This document shows, one piece after another, positions 51,856 through 60,663 of a stretch of 64,000 bases of DNA. Below the pieces are notes generated by a model. The model was not told the DNA's origin, made no database searches, and worked only from the letters and a program-made list of their open reading frames with translations. The DNA is taken from NCBI RefSeq assembly GCF_011299595.1, contig NZ_CP049867.1, positions 2,976,001-3,040,000 on the forward strand. The letters are read 5' to 3'. The stretch is from Nocardioides sp. HDW12B (GTDB taxonomy: Bacteria > Actinomycetota > Actinomycetes > Propionibacteriales > Nocardioidaceae). Both the position numbers and the translations under genes were made by a program. Position 1 is the stretch's first letter. Each line of letters begins with the position of its first letter.

Positions 51856-52188
51856 TCAGCGGCGCTTGGCCACCGTCAGCAGCACAACCGAGTCCTCGAC
51901 GGCCTCGAGCGAGTGGCGCGCGTCGGGGATCGTGAGCAGGTCGCCCGGGGAGCCGTTCCAGCGGTCCTCCCCCGCGACGAGCGTGACGCGCCCGTGCAGC
52001 ACCTGCAGGGTGGCCTCCCCCGGGCTCTCGTGCTCGTCGAGCTGCGACTCCCCGCGCAGCGCGATGACGGTCTGGCTGAGCGCGTGCTCGTGACCGCCGT
52101 ACACGGTGTGGGCGCTGCGGCCGCTGGTCGCGTGGCGGGCCTTGTCGAGGTGGTGGCGCTGCAGGGCGGTGAGTGATTCCTTCTGCAC
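51856..52188 (-). CDS. Cupin-domain protein at the end of the nar operon
   Basis: This 110-residue single cupin has HEHALSQTVIALRGESQLDE, then HESPGEATLQVLHGRVTLVA and GDLLTIPDARHSLEAVEDS, i.e. the two cupin motifs with several metal-binding His/Glu residues. GTG 52188 has AGGAGCTCCCC directly upstream. It lies 83 bp after narI in the same orientation and is probably the sixth gene of the nitrate reductase operon. Its role there is unknown; related small cupins near nar genes may sense or handle toxic nitrogen species, but this is speculation. Confidence 0.82.
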   Translation of the reverse strand: MQKESLTALQRHHLDKARHATSGRSAHTVYGGHEHALSQTVIALRGESQLDEHESPGEATLQVLHGRVTLVAGEDRWNGSPGDLLTIPDARHSLEAVEDSVVLLTVAKRR

Positions 52189-52271
52189 GGGGAGCTCCTG
52201 GGTCGAGGTGACACCGATCGGGGTGAGGGCCGGGGTGAGGTTCGGGGGGCGGTGCGGTCGGGCGGGGGCGC

Positions 52272-52988
52272 TCAGCCCACGCGGTCCCACCCCCGCCGGG
52301 GGCGGTGGCTGCCGAGCCGGTCGTCGCGGCTGCGGTAGACGATGTAGGGCCGCGTCAGGTAGCCCAGCGGGGCGCTGAAGACGTGCACCAGCCGGGTGAA
52401 GGGCCACAGCGCGAAGAGGACCATCGCGGCCAGCCCGTGCAGCTGGAAGCCGATCGGTGCCGCCCCCATCAGCTCGGGATGCAGGGAGAAGCGGAAGATG
52501 CCGCGGAACCAGATCGACACCCCCTCGCGGTAGTCGTAGTGGCCGAACACGTTGGCGATCACGGTGTTGGCCAGCCCGAGGACGATCACGGTCGCCAGCA
52601 CGGCGTACATCGCCTTGTCCATGCGGGTGGTGGCCGAGAAGACCGGCCCCACCGTGCGCCGGCGGTAGATCAGGATCGTCATGCCGACGACGGTGCCGAA
52701 GCCGGCCACGGCCCCGACCGAGACGGCGAGGACGTGGTAGAGCCCCTCGGAGACCCCGACGGCCTCGGTCCACGACTTCGGCACGCCGAGCCCCATCACG
52801 TGGCCGAGGAACACGGCCAGGATCCCGAAGTGGAACAGCGGGCTGCCCCAGCGCAGCAGCCGGTCCTCGTAGAGCTGCGAGGACCGGGTGGTCCAGCCGA
52901 ACTTGTCGTAGCGGTAGCGCCACACGTGACCGACGACGAAGGTCGTCAGGCAGACGTAGGGCACGACCACCCACAGGAAGGTGTCCAT
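52272..52988 (-). CDS. narI: Respiratory nitrate reductase gamma subunit (cytochrome b)
   Basis: This 238-residue membrane diheme cytochrome b anchors NarGH and takes electrons from quinol. About five spans are seen. Haem-ligand histidines lie in spans such as LFHFGILAVFLGHVMGLG, YHVLAVSVG and GFQLHGLAAMVLFALWPFTR. Length and pattern are typical. ATG 52988 is only 2 bases after the narJ stop. All core parts are intact, so the membrane module is likely functional. Confidence 0.95.
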   Translation of the reverse strand: MDTFLWVVVPYVCLTTFVVGHVWRYRYDKFGWTTRSSQLYEDRLLRWGSPLFHFGILAVFLGHVMGLGVPKSWTEAVGVSEGLYHVLAVSVGAVAGFGTVVGMTILIYRRRTVGPVFSATTRMDKAMYAVLATVIVLGLANTVIANVFGHYDYREGVSIWFRGIFRFSLHPELMGAAPIGFQLHGLAAMVLFALWPFTRLVHVFSAPLGYLTRPYIVYRSRDDRLGSHRPRRGWDRVG

Positions 52989-52990
52989 CC

Positions 52991-53752
52991 TCAGCCCCCT
53001 GCCCGGAACGTCGGCATCGGCAGGAGGGTGGGTCCGCTCGGCCCCGGCGGGCCGGGCGGCGCCGGCCCCGGGTCGAAGCCGGGCGTCGCGTACGGCGTCA
53101 GCCCGACCTCCTCGGCCGGTGGGCCCTCGGCGGCCAGCCGTCGCACCGCCTCGACCTCTTCGCCGCGCAGGGGCGGGAAGGTGGCCGTCACGGCCTCGAC
53201 CGCCCCCGCCCAGCGCGAGCCCTTCTCGGCCAGCGACATCCGGAGCAGCTCGAGACCGGCCCGGTGGTCGAGCAGCAGCTGGAGGCCCTGCTCCTGGTCG
53301 ACGGTGGCGGCGTACTCCAGGACCACGGAGAGGTGGTCGGGCAGCTCGGCGCCGACCGGTGTGGTCTCGTCGACCGCGACGCCGGACGCCTGGTAGGCCT
53401 GCTTGAAGCGCAGCAGCGCGAGGCCGCGCTTGCGGGTGTCCCCGTGGGCGAAGTAGGTCAGGAAGAGGTTGTGGCGGCGCCGGCTGTCGAAGGTTTCGAC
53501 GTAGTCGGCCTCGAGGTCGGGCAGCGGCAGCTCCGCGAGCGCGGTCGCGCTGCGGCGCAGCGGCTCGCCGACCGCCTCCGGCAGGGTCCGGCTCCCCTCC
53601 GCCACGAGAGCCAGGTGGTCGAGCAGGTGCTGGTCGGGGTAGCCCAGCAGCAGCGAGGCCGACTGCCAGGCGACGAGGCGCTGCTCGCGGGCCAGGTGCG
53701 AGCCCCGCTCCCCTGACGACCGGCGTGAGGCGCGCTCCCGGAGCCGGCTCAC
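52991..53752 (-). CDS. narJ: Nitrate reductase assembly chaperone
   Basis: This is a NarJ/TorD-type chaperone (about 253 residues) that holds apo-NarG while the molybdenum cofactor is inserted. The signature YVETFDSRRRHNLFLTYFAH is followed by GDTRKRGLALLRFKQAY. GTG 53752 overlaps the narH stop by four bases (GTGA) and is chosen over longer frames into narH. The C-terminal 40 residues are Pro/Gly-rich. It is cytoplasmic and required for enzyme maturation. Confidence 0.94.
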   Translation of the reverse strand: MSRLRERASRRSSGERGSHLAREQRLVAWQSASLLLGYPDQHLLDHLALVAEGSRTLPEAVGEPLRRSATALAELPLPDLEADYVETFDSRRRHNLFLTYFAHGDTRKRGLALLRFKQAYQASGVAVDETTPVGAELPDHLSVVLEYAATVDQEQGLQLLLDHRAGLELLRMSLAEKGSRWAGAVEAVTATFPPLRGEEVEAVRRLAAEGPPAEEVGLTPYATPGFDPGPAPPGPPGPSGPTLLPMPTFRAGG

Positions 53753-55407
53753 GGCTCGTCCGTCCCGTCCGAGCGCGGCGGGAACAGCCCGCCCGGGCTG
53801 CCCTTGCCGTCCCAGCTGAGCAGGTTGACCCGCGACCGCTTGTCCTCCGGCGACGCCAGGGTGTCGGACGTCTGGCGCTCCTGGAGCATCTGGAAGTTCT
53901 CCACCGCGATCGGGGTGAGCCCGCCCGAGCCCTCGCCGAAGATCTCCGGGTTTCCGCCGCCGTACTCCGAGACCGAGCACTCGGTGGCGATCTCCTCCAG
54001 CGAGTGGGCCTGCTCGGCGTGGGCAGTGGGGATGACGTAGCGCTCGTCGTACTTCGCGATCGCCAGCAGGCGGTACATGTCGTACATCTCCTCCTCGGTC
54101 ATGCCGACCGCGGCGGGGATGGAGGGGTCCGCCTCCCGCCCGAGGTTGAGGTCGCGCATGTAGCACCGCATCGCGGCGAGCTTCTTCAGCACGCCGTCCA
54201 CCGGCGCGACGTCGCCGGCGGTGAAGAGCTCGGCGAGGTACTCCACCGGGATCCGCAGCGCGTCGATGGCGGCGAAGAGGTTGCCGCTGTCCTCGGCGTC
54301 CTCACCGGTGTCGCGGACCACGTCGACGACCGGCGACAGCGGCGGGATGTACCAGACCATCGGCATCGTGCGGTACTCCGGGTGCAGCGGCAGGGCGACC
54401 TTGAACCGGTTGATCAACGCGTGGATCGGGGAGCGCTGCGCGGCCAGGACCCAGTCGCGCGGGATGCCGTCACGCTCGGCGGCGCGCACCACCTCGGGGT
54501 CGTTCGGGTCCAGCAGCACCGAGCGCTGCGCCTCGTAGAGGTCGTGCTCGTCGGGGGTGGACGCCGCCTCCTGGACCCGGTCGACGTCGTACAGGACGAG
54601 CCCGATGTAGCGCAGCCGACCGACGCAGGTCTCCGCGCACACCGTCGGCAGCCCGACCTCGACCCGCGGGAAGCAGAACGTGCACTTCTCGGCCTTGCCG
54701 GTGCGGTGGTTGAAGTAGACCTTCTTGTAGGGGCAGCCCGAGACGCACATCCGCCAGCCGCGGCAGCGGTCCTGGTCGACCAGCACGATGCCGTCCTCCG
54801 CGCGCTTGTAGATCGCGCCGCTGGGGCACGACGCCGCGCAGGACGGGTTGAGGCAGTGCTCGCAGATCCGCGGCAGGTAGAACATGAAGGTCTGCTCGAA
54901 CTCGAACGTCACCTTGTCGGCGATCTTCGCGAGCATCGGGTCGAGCTTCTCCGTGGCCTTCGAACCACCCAGGTCGTCGTCCCAGTTCGACGACCACTCG
55001 ATCTTCATGTCCTTGCCGGTCAGCAGCGACTTCGGCCGCGCCACCGGGGTGTGCTCCTGCGCGGGAGCGTCGGTCAGCGTGGCGTAGTCGTAGGTCCACG
55101 GCTCGTAGTAGTCGTGGATCGACGGCATCTTGGGGTTGGAGAAGATCGTGGCGAGCTTCTTCAGGCGCCCGCCCGCCTTCAGCTTCAGCCGACCGCGACG
55201 GTTCAGCTCCCAGCCGCCCTTCCACTCCTCCTGGTCCTCGTAGCGACGTGGGTAGCCCTGCCCGGGCCGCGTCTCCACGTTGTTGAACCAGACGTACTCC
55301 GTGCCGGTGCGGTTGGTCCACGCCTGCTTGCACGTGACCGAGCACGTGTGGCAGCCGATGCACTTGTCGAGGTTCATCACCATCGCCATCTGCGCCATGA
55401 CCTTCAT
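53749..55407 (-). CDS. narH: Respiratory nitrate reductase beta subunit (iron-sulfur)
   Basis: This 552-residue electron-transfer subunit carries four Cys clusters in order: CIGCHTCSVTCK near residue 16, CEHCLNPSCAASCP, CRGWRMCVSGCP (the Trp replaces a Cys, giving a [3Fe-4S] centre) and CTFCF...CAETCVGR. The internal NarH helical domain follows. ATG 55407 overlaps the stop of the last of four tiny ORFs (TGATG) that lie between narG and narH. It is complete and cytoplasmic. Confidence 0.96.
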   Translation of the reverse strand: MKVMAQMAMVMNLDKCIGCHTCSVTCKQAWTNRTGTEYVWFNNVETRPGQGYPRRYEDQEEWKGGWELNRRGRLKLKAGGRLKKLATIFSNPKMPSIHDYYEPWTYDYATLTDAPAQEHTPVARPKSLLTGKDMKIEWSSNWDDDLGGSKATEKLDPMLAKIADKVTFEFEQTFMFYLPRICEHCLNPSCAASCPSGAIYKRAEDGIVLVDQDRCRGWRMCVSGCPYKKVYFNHRTGKAEKCTFCFPRVEVGLPTVCAETCVGRLRYIGLVLYDVDRVQEAASTPDEHDLYEAQRSVLLDPNDPEVVRAAERDGIPRDWVLAAQRSPIHALINRFKVALPLHPEYRTMPMVWYIPPLSPVVDVVRDTGEDAEDSGNLFAAIDALRIPVEYLAELFTAGDVAPVDGVLKKLAAMRCYMRDLNLGREADPSIPAAVGMTEEEMYDMYRLLAIAKYDERYVIPTAHAEQAHSLEEIATECSVSEYGGGNPEIFGEGSGGLTPIAVENFQMLQERQTSDTLASPEDKRSRVNLLSWDGKGSPGGLFPPRSDGTDEP

Positions 55408-55588
55408 CAGCGGGTCACCTCGGTCGCCGTGGAGGTCGAGCCTGTCGAGACCATCAGTAGGTCACCTCTGTCCTGGCGGTCGAGCCTGTCGAGACCATCA
55501 GTAGGTCACCTCTGTCCTGGCGGTCGAGCCTGTCGAGACCATCAGTAGGGCACCTCTGTCCTGGCGGTCGAGCCTGTCGAGACCATCA
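55407..55588 (-). other. Chain of four translationally coupled mini-ORFs between narG and narH
   Basis: Starting at the narG stop, four ORFs follow, each beginning with ATG that overlaps the previous stop as TGATG: 55586-55542, 55542-55498, 55498-55454 and 55454-55407. Each encodes 14-15 residues beginning MVSTGST (MVSTGSTARTEVPY, MVSTGSTARTEVTY twice, MVSTGSTSTATEVTR). The last stop overlaps the narH ATG. Each mini-ORF carries its own GAGGTG eight bases before the next ATG. The 44-bp period equals 15 codons minus one overlapped base. A terminating ribosome could thus restart through the chain to reach narH. Confidence 0.85.
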
Positions 55589-55601
55589 GTAGGTCACCTC
55601 T
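55434..55601. repeat. 44-bp tandem repeat between narG and narH
   Basis: Four units begin at 55434, 55478, 55522 and 55566 (the last is partial). Each has GGTCGAGCCTGTCGAGACC, the dispersed element, plus a copy of the narG tail (ATCAGTAGGTCACCTC, complement of ..EVTY stop). Units differ at only a few bases. The ancestral junction was probably a direct narG-narH TGATG overlap, since the sequence next to narH (GAGGTGACCCGCTGATG) resembles the narG end. Confidence 0.88.
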
Positions 55602-58600
55602 TGCGAACGTCGGCGGATCACGGTGACCTCGTCGCGCTGGTTCCCGGTGGGACCGAGGTAGTTGAAGGCGAAGGCGAGCTGCGCGTAGCCGCCGATGAGG
55701 TGGCTGGGCTTGACCAGGATGCGGGTCAGCGAGTTGTGGATGCCGCCGCGCTTGCCGGAGGTCTCCGCGATCGGTACGTCGATCAGCCGGTCCTGGGCGT
55801 GGTGCATGTAGACCGTGCCCTCGGGCATCCGGTGCGAGACGATCGCGCGGGCCACCACGACGCCGTTGCGGTTGACCGCCTCGATCCAGTCGTTGTCCTC
55901 GATGCCGACCTTGGCGGCGTCGCGGTCGCTCATCCAGATCGTCTGGCCGCCGCGCGAGAGCGACAGCATGAACAGGTTGTCCTGGTACTCCGAGTGGATC
56001 GACCACTTGTTGTGCGGCGTCAGGTAACGCACCGTCACCCCCAGCTCGCCGGTGCTCCCGATGTCCGGCTCCCCGAAGAGGGCGCCCATGTTCAGCGGTG
56101 GTCGGTAGACCGGCAGCCCCTCCCCGAGCTCGCTCATCCAGTCGTGGTCGAGGTAGAAGTGCTGCCGCCCGGTGAGGGTGTGCCAGGGCTTGAGGCGCTC
56201 GACGTTGATCGTGAAGGGCGAGTAGCGGCGCCCCCCGGTCTCCGAGCCCGACCACTCCGGCGAGGTGATCACCGGCACCGGCGCGGCCTGGGTGTCGGCG
56301 AAGGTGATCTGCTTGCCCTCGTGCTCGGCGGCCAGGTCGTGCAGCAGCCGGCCGGTCCGCTTCTCCAGGGTCCTGAAGCCCTGCGTCGCGAGGTGGCCGT
56401 TGGTGGTGCCCGACAGCGCCAGGATCGCCTCGCAGGCGTGCACGTCGCGCACCAGCGAGGGTCGCCCGTCGCCGGCCCCGCCGCGGATCGCGCCGTTCTT
56501 CGCGCGCAGGTAGTCGATGGAGGCGGTGACGTCGTAGGTGACGCCCTTCGTCGTCGTCCCCAGCTTCTCCAGCAGTGGCCCGAGCGCCTGCATCTGCGCC
56601 CCGACGGCCGGGTAGTCGCGGGTGACCTCGACGATCTTCGGCATGGTCACGCCCGGGACCGGCGCGCACTCGCCGTGCTTCCAGTCGCGGACCACGCCGT
56701 GCGGGTTGGCCATCGCGTCCGGGGTGTCGTGCAGCAGCGGTACGGCGACCACGTCGGTGCGGGTGTCGAGCCGCCCGACGGCGAGCTCGCTGAACTTCGT
56801 GGCGATCGTCTGCCAGGCGTCCCAGTCGGTCCGGGTCTGCCAGGGCGGGGCGATGGCGGGGTTGAACGAGTGGATGAAGGGGTGCATGTCGGTGGTGTTG
56901 AGGTCGTGCTTCTCGTACCACGTGGCCGCCGGCAGCACGATGTCGGAGAAGATCGTCGTGCTGGTCTGGCGGAAGTCGAGGGTGAGCAGCAGGTCGAGCT
57001 TCCCCTCGGGCGCGGTCTCGTGCCAGTCCACCTCCTGCGGCCGGTGGGCCTCCCCTGCCTCGGTGGCGCGCAGCGAGCTGTCGGTGCCGAGCAGGTGCTT
57101 GAGGAAGTACTCGTTGCCCTTGCCCGACGAGCCCAGCAGGTTGGCTCGCCAGATCGCGAGGATGCGCGGGAAGTTCTCCGGCGCGTCGGGGTCCTCGGCC
57201 GCGAAGCGCAGGTCGCCGCTCTGCAGCTGCTCGACGACGTGCTCGGCGACCGGCGTGCCGGCGGCCGCGGCCTCGTCGGCGAGCTCGAGCGGGTTGCGGT
57301 CGAAGGTCGGGTAGGACGGCATCCAGCCCATCCGCGCGCTCTTGGCGATGACGTCGGCCGTGCTCAGCCCCGCCAGCTGCCCGGTGCCGGTGGCCGCCGC
57401 GACGGTGTCGGCGCCGAAGGTGTCGTAGCGGAACTGGTCGGTGTGGAGGTACCAGTAGGCGGTGTGGATCATCTGCCGCGGCGGACGGACCCAGTCGAGG
57501 CCGAAGGCGAGCTGGGCCCAGCCGGTGACCGGCCGGCACTTCTCCTGGCCGACGTAGTGCGCCCAGCCGCCGCCGTTGACGCCCTGGCAGCCCGTCAACG
57601 TCGTCAGGGCCAGGAAGCCGCGGTAGATCGTGTCGGAGTGGAACCAGTGGTTCGTCCCGGCCCCCATGAGGATCATCGAGCGGCCCTTCGACTCCTCGGC
57701 GTTGGCCGCGAACTCGCGCGCGATCCGGGCCGCGGCCGCCGCGGGCACGCCGGTGATCGCCTCCTGCCAGGCCGGGGTGTACGGCGCGGTGGCGTCGTCG
57801 TACCCGGTGGGCCAGTGGCCCGGCAGCCCGTCGCGGGCGACGCCGTACTGGGCGAGCATGAGGTCGAGGACGGTCGTCACCAGGTGGCCGTCGATGCGGC
57901 GCACCGGCACCCCGCGCGTCAGCGAGTCGGCGGTGCCGTCGACGTCGTCGAAGCGGGGCAGCTCGACGAGCGCGGAGTCGTGGGTGGTGCCGAGCAGGGT
58001 CAGCCGGGGGTCGACGCCGTCCAGGTCGAGGTTCCAGGACCCGACGCCGCTGTCGCCGAAGCGGTGGCCGAGCGCGCCGTTGGGCACCACCGGCTCGTCG
58101 CTGCGGGCGTCGACGACGACGGTCTTGAAGTGCGCGTTCTCGACGTGGCGGTGCGCGGCCAGGTCGGCCGCGGTCAGGAACTTGCCGGGCCGGTAGGTCG
58201 AGCCCCCGGTGGTCGAGCCCCCGGTGGTCGAGCCCCCGGTGGTCGAGCCCCCGGTGGTCGAGCCCCCGGTGGTCGAGCCCCCGGTGGTCGAGCCCCCGGT
58301 GGTCGAGCCTGTCGAGACCTCCACCTCGTCGAGCACCACGAGGTGGGGCAGGTCGGTGTACTTCTTCGTGTAGTCGGCGAAGTACGGCGTCGTCCGGTCG
58401 ACGAAGAACTCCTTGAGCACGACGTGGCCCATCGACATGGCCAGCGCACCGTCGGTGCCCGGCGCGATCGCCAGCCACTCGTCGGCGAACTTCACGTTGT
58501 CGGCGTAGTCGGGCGCGACCACGACCACCTTCTGACCGCGGTAGCGCGCCTCGGTCATCCAGTGCGCGTCGGGGGTGCGCGTGACCGGCACGTTGGAGCC

Positions 58601-59383
58601 CCACATGACGAGGTAGCCGGCGTCCCACCAGTCCCCCGACTCCGGCACGTCGGTCTGGTCGCCGAACACCTGCGGGGAGGCGACGGGCAGGTCGGCGTAC
58701 CAGTCGTAGAAGGAGAGCATCGAGCCGCCGACCAGCGAGGTGAAGCGGGCGCCGGAGGCGTGGGAGACCATCGACATGGCGGGGATCGGGGAGAAGCCGG
58801 CGACCCTGTCGGGGCCCCACGTCATGATCGTGTGGACGTAGGCGGCGGCGATCATCTCGGTCGCCTCGTCCCAGCTCGCCCGGACCAGGCCGCCCTTGCC
58901 GCGGGCGGCCTTGTAGGCCTTCGCGCGCTGGGGGTGGTCGACGACGTGGGCCCACGCCTTCACCGGGTCGCCGTCGTGCTGCGTCTTCGCCTCGCGGTAC
59001 ATCTGCAGCAGCACGCCGCGGACGTAGGGGTAGCGCACCCGGGTCGGCGAGTAGGTGTACCAGGAGAAGGCGGCGCCGCGCGGGCAGCCGCGGGGCTCGT
59101 ACTCCGGGCTGTCGGGTCCCACCGACGGGTAGTCGGTCTGCTGGGTCTCCCAGGTGATGATCCCGTCCTTGACGTAGACCTTCCAGGAGCACGAGCCGGT
59201 GCAGTTCACCCCGTGCGTCGACCGCACCACTGTGTCGTGGCTCCACCGGTCGCGGTAGAAGTCGTCGGCCTCCCGTCCGCCCTGGTGGGTCAGCGTCCTC
59301 AGGTCCTCGGACACCGTGCCCTGGGTGAAGAACCGTCGGCTGCGCAGCAGCGCGTCGCCGACGCGGTCGGAGGGTGACGTCAT
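55586..59383 (-). CDS. narG: Respiratory nitrate reductase alpha subunit, with a GGSTT-repeat insertion
   Basis: This 1265-residue catalytic subunit binds bis-MGD molybdenum and a [4Fe-4S] cluster (FS0; HGVNCTGSCSW and later CPRG). It reduces nitrate to nitrite on the cytoplasmic face. Typical motifs include GSNVPVTRTPDAHWMTEARY, and the C-terminal domain is intact. ATG 59383 overlaps the narK stop (ATGA). Residues about 355-396 are VSTGSTTGGSTTGG..., a run encoded by seven 15-bp repeats plus one canonical dispersed element, inserted between LPHLVVLDE and YRPGKFLTAADL. In E. coli NarG this site is a short loop. The insertion is in frame and lies on an apparently exposed loop. Confidence 0.95.
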   Translation of the reverse strand: MTSPSDRVGDALLRSRRFFTQGTVSEDLRTLTHQGGREADDFYRDRWSHDTVVRSTHGVNCTGSCSWKVYVKDGIITWETQQTDYPSVGPDSPEYEPRGCPRGAAFSWYTYSPTRVRYPYVRGVLLQMYREAKTQHDGDPVKAWAHVVDHPQRAKAYKAARGKGGLVRASWDEATEMIAAAYVHTIMTWGPDRVAGFSPIPAMSMVSHASGARFTSLVGGSMLSFYDWYADLPVASPQVFGDQTDVPESGDWWDAGYLVMWGSNVPVTRTPDAHWMTEARYRGQKVVVVAPDYADNVKFADEWLAIAPGTDGALAMSMGHVVLKEFFVDRTTPYFADYTKKYTDLPHLVVLDEVEVSTGSTTGGSTTGGSTTGGSTTGGSTTGGSTTGGSTTGGSTYRPGKFLTAADLAAHRHVENAHFKTVVVDARSDEPVVPNGALGHRFGDSGVGSWNLDLDGVDPRLTLLGTTHDSALVELPRFDDVDGTADSLTRGVPVRRIDGHLVTTVLDLMLAQYGVARDGLPGHWPTGYDDATAPYTPAWQEAITGVPAAAAARIAREFAANAEESKGRSMILMGAGTNHWFHSDTIYRGFLALTTLTGCQGVNGGGWAHYVGQEKCRPVTGWAQLAFGLDWVRPPRQMIHTAYWYLHTDQFRYDTFGADTVAAATGTGQLAGLSTADVIAKSARMGWMPSYPTFDRNPLELADEAAAAGTPVAEHVVEQLQSGDLRFAAEDPDAPENFPRILAIWRANLLGSSGKGNEYFLKHLLGTDSSLRATEAGEAHRPQEVDWHETAPEGKLDLLLTLDFRQTSTTIFSDIVLPAATWYEKHDLNTTDMHPFIHSFNPAIAPPWQTRTDWDAWQTIATKFSELAVGRLDTRTDVVAVPLLHDTPDAMANPHGVVRDWKHGECAPVPGVTMPKIVEVTRDYPAVGAQMQALGPLLEKLGTTTKGVTYDVTASIDYLRAKNGAIRGGAGDGRPSLVRDVHACEAILALSGTTNGHLATQGFRTLEKRTGRLLHDLAAEHEGKQITFADTQAAPVPVITSPEWSGSETGGRRYSPFTINVERLKPWHTLTGRQHFYLDHDWMSELGEGLPVYRPPLNMGALFGEPDIGSTGELGVTVRYLTPHNKWSIHSEYQDNLFMLSLSRGGQTIWMSDRDAAKVGIEDNDWIEAVNRNGVVVARAIVSHRMPEGTVYMHHAQDRLIDVPIAETSGKRGGIHNSLTRILVKPSHLIGGYAQLAFAFNYLGPTGNQRDEVTVIRRRSQEVTY
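58196..58319. repeat. 15-bp tandem repeat inside narG
   Basis: Seven perfect copies of GGTCGAGCCCCCGGT (58196-58300) are followed by GGTCGAGCCTGTCGAGACC (58301-58319), the standard dispersed element. On the coding strand each unit reads Thr-Gly-Gly-Ser-Thr. The unit looks like the half-site of the element plus CCCCGGT, multiplied by slippage; length is a multiple of three so the frame is kept. Confidence 0.92.
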
Positions 59384-60663
59384 GCGAGGACCTCTCGTCG
59401 GGTGGAGCCGAGCTCGGTGCGTCGTACGACGGTGAGGGTGAGGACCAGCGTCAGGGCGGCGGTGACCGACAGCAGCCACAGCCCGATGGCGTAGGAGTCG
59501 GTGCGGCCGTAGACGTAGCCCATGACGAGCGGGGGCACGAAGCCGCCGAGCCCGCCCGCGGCGCCGACCAGGCCGGTCACGCCGCCGACCCGCGACGGGT
59601 CGGTCACCTTGGCCACCAGCGCGAAGGTCGCGCCGCTGCCCGAGCCGAGGGCCGCGGCCATGGCCAGGAACGCCACCGTGCCGATGTGCTCGAGGAGCGG
59701 GTGGGTCGCGGCCACCCCGGCCCCCACGACGACCACGGCGTAGCCGGAGGCGAGGACGGGGACGGCACCGAAGCGGTCCGAGAGCCAGCCCCCGACCGGG
59801 CGCATCAGCACCGCCACCACCACGAAGCCGGCCATCCGGTTGGCGGCGTCCGCCGGGGTGAGGTCGTAGTCGGTCTTGAGGTAGGACGGCAGGTAGACCG
59901 AGAACGCGACGTAGCCGCCGAACGCGACGGCGTAGAGCAGGCAGGCCTGCCAGGTGATCGGCAGACGCGCGTTGGCCGACAGCCGGGCGGCCAGGGACGT
60001 CGTGGGGACGGAACGTCCCGGGGCGTCACGCAGGACCAGCCACGCCACCACGGCGTACACCGCCAGCGCGACGGCGGTGATGAGGAACGGAGCCTTCTCC
60101 CCCGCGTCGGTGAAGAGTCGGACCGTGGTCAGGGCGCTGACGGCGGTGCCGCCCATGCCCGCCCCGAAGATGCCGACCGCCAGGCCCCGACGCTCCGGGG
60201 GGAACCACGCGTTGACGAAGGGGACGCCGACGGCGAAGGCGGTGCCGCCGATCCCGAGGAAGAACCCGCCCACCAGGACGAGCGCGTAGGAGTCCAGCGC
60301 GAAGAAGGCGAGGAACAGGATCGGCACCGTGGTCGCCGCCGAGACGAGCGGGAACATCACGCGCCCGCCGAAGCGGTCGGTCAGCGCACCCACCAGGATG
60401 CGGCCGAGCGACCCCACCACCACCGGCACCGCGACCATCAGCGCGACGTCGGACTCGCTGAGGGCTCCGAGTGACCCGCTCTCGCGGAACAGCGGGCCCA
60501 GCGGGCTGAGCAGCGCCCAGGCCCAGAAGTTCACGGCGAAGCCGATCGTGGCCACCACGAGCATCACCCACGGGGAGCCGTGGGTCCCGGTGCCACCATC
60601 GCTGTGGGCAGCGGTGTCGGCGCCGTCGGACCTCGTGGTGCTGTGCTGTGTCGTCCGGGCCAT
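59380..60663 (-). CDS. narK: Nitrate/nitrite MFS transporter
   Basis: This 427-residue 12-span transporter of the nitrate/nitrite porter family imports nitrate or exports nitrite for the reductase. NNP-type features are GGRVMFPLVSAATTVPILFL, GVPFVNAWFPPERRGLAVGI with the conserved Gly-rich nitrate signature (FGAGMGGTAVSALTT), and a second Gly-rich segment (GGVTGLVGAAGGLGGFVPPL). It is the first gene of the operon and overlaps narG by four bases. The N-terminal 30 residues are a hydrophilic Ser/Thr/His-rich tail. Confidence 0.94.
   Translation of the reverse strand: MARTTQHSTTRSDGADTAAHSDGGTGTHGSPWVMLVVATIGFAVNFWAWALLSPLGPLFRESGSLGALSESDVALMVAVPVVVGSLGRILVGALTDRFGGRVMFPLVSAATTVPILFLAFFALDSYALVLVGGFFLGIGGTAFAVGVPFVNAWFPPERRGLAVGIFGAGMGGTAVSALTTVRLFTDAGEKAPFLITAVALAVYAVVAWLVLRDAPGRSVPTTSLAARLSANARLPITWQACLLYAVAFGGYVAFSVYLPSYLKTDYDLTPADAANRMAGFVVVAVLMRPVGGWLSDRFGAVPVLASGYAVVVVGAGVAATHPLLEHIGTVAFLAMAAALGSGSGATFALVAKVTDPSRVGGVTGLVGAAGGLGGFVPPLVMGYVYGRTDSYAIGLWLLSVTAALTLVLTLTVVRRTELGSTRREVLA

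Noticed and set aside
55434-58319. Possible CRISPR-like arrays in the nar operon
   Set aside because: Units of 44 bp and 15 bp are contiguous tandem repeats with no unique spacers, and no cas gene is near.
55601-59377. A 1258-codon plus-strand frame opposite narG
   Set aside because: Antisense shadow of narG with no domain; the narG frame is unambiguous.
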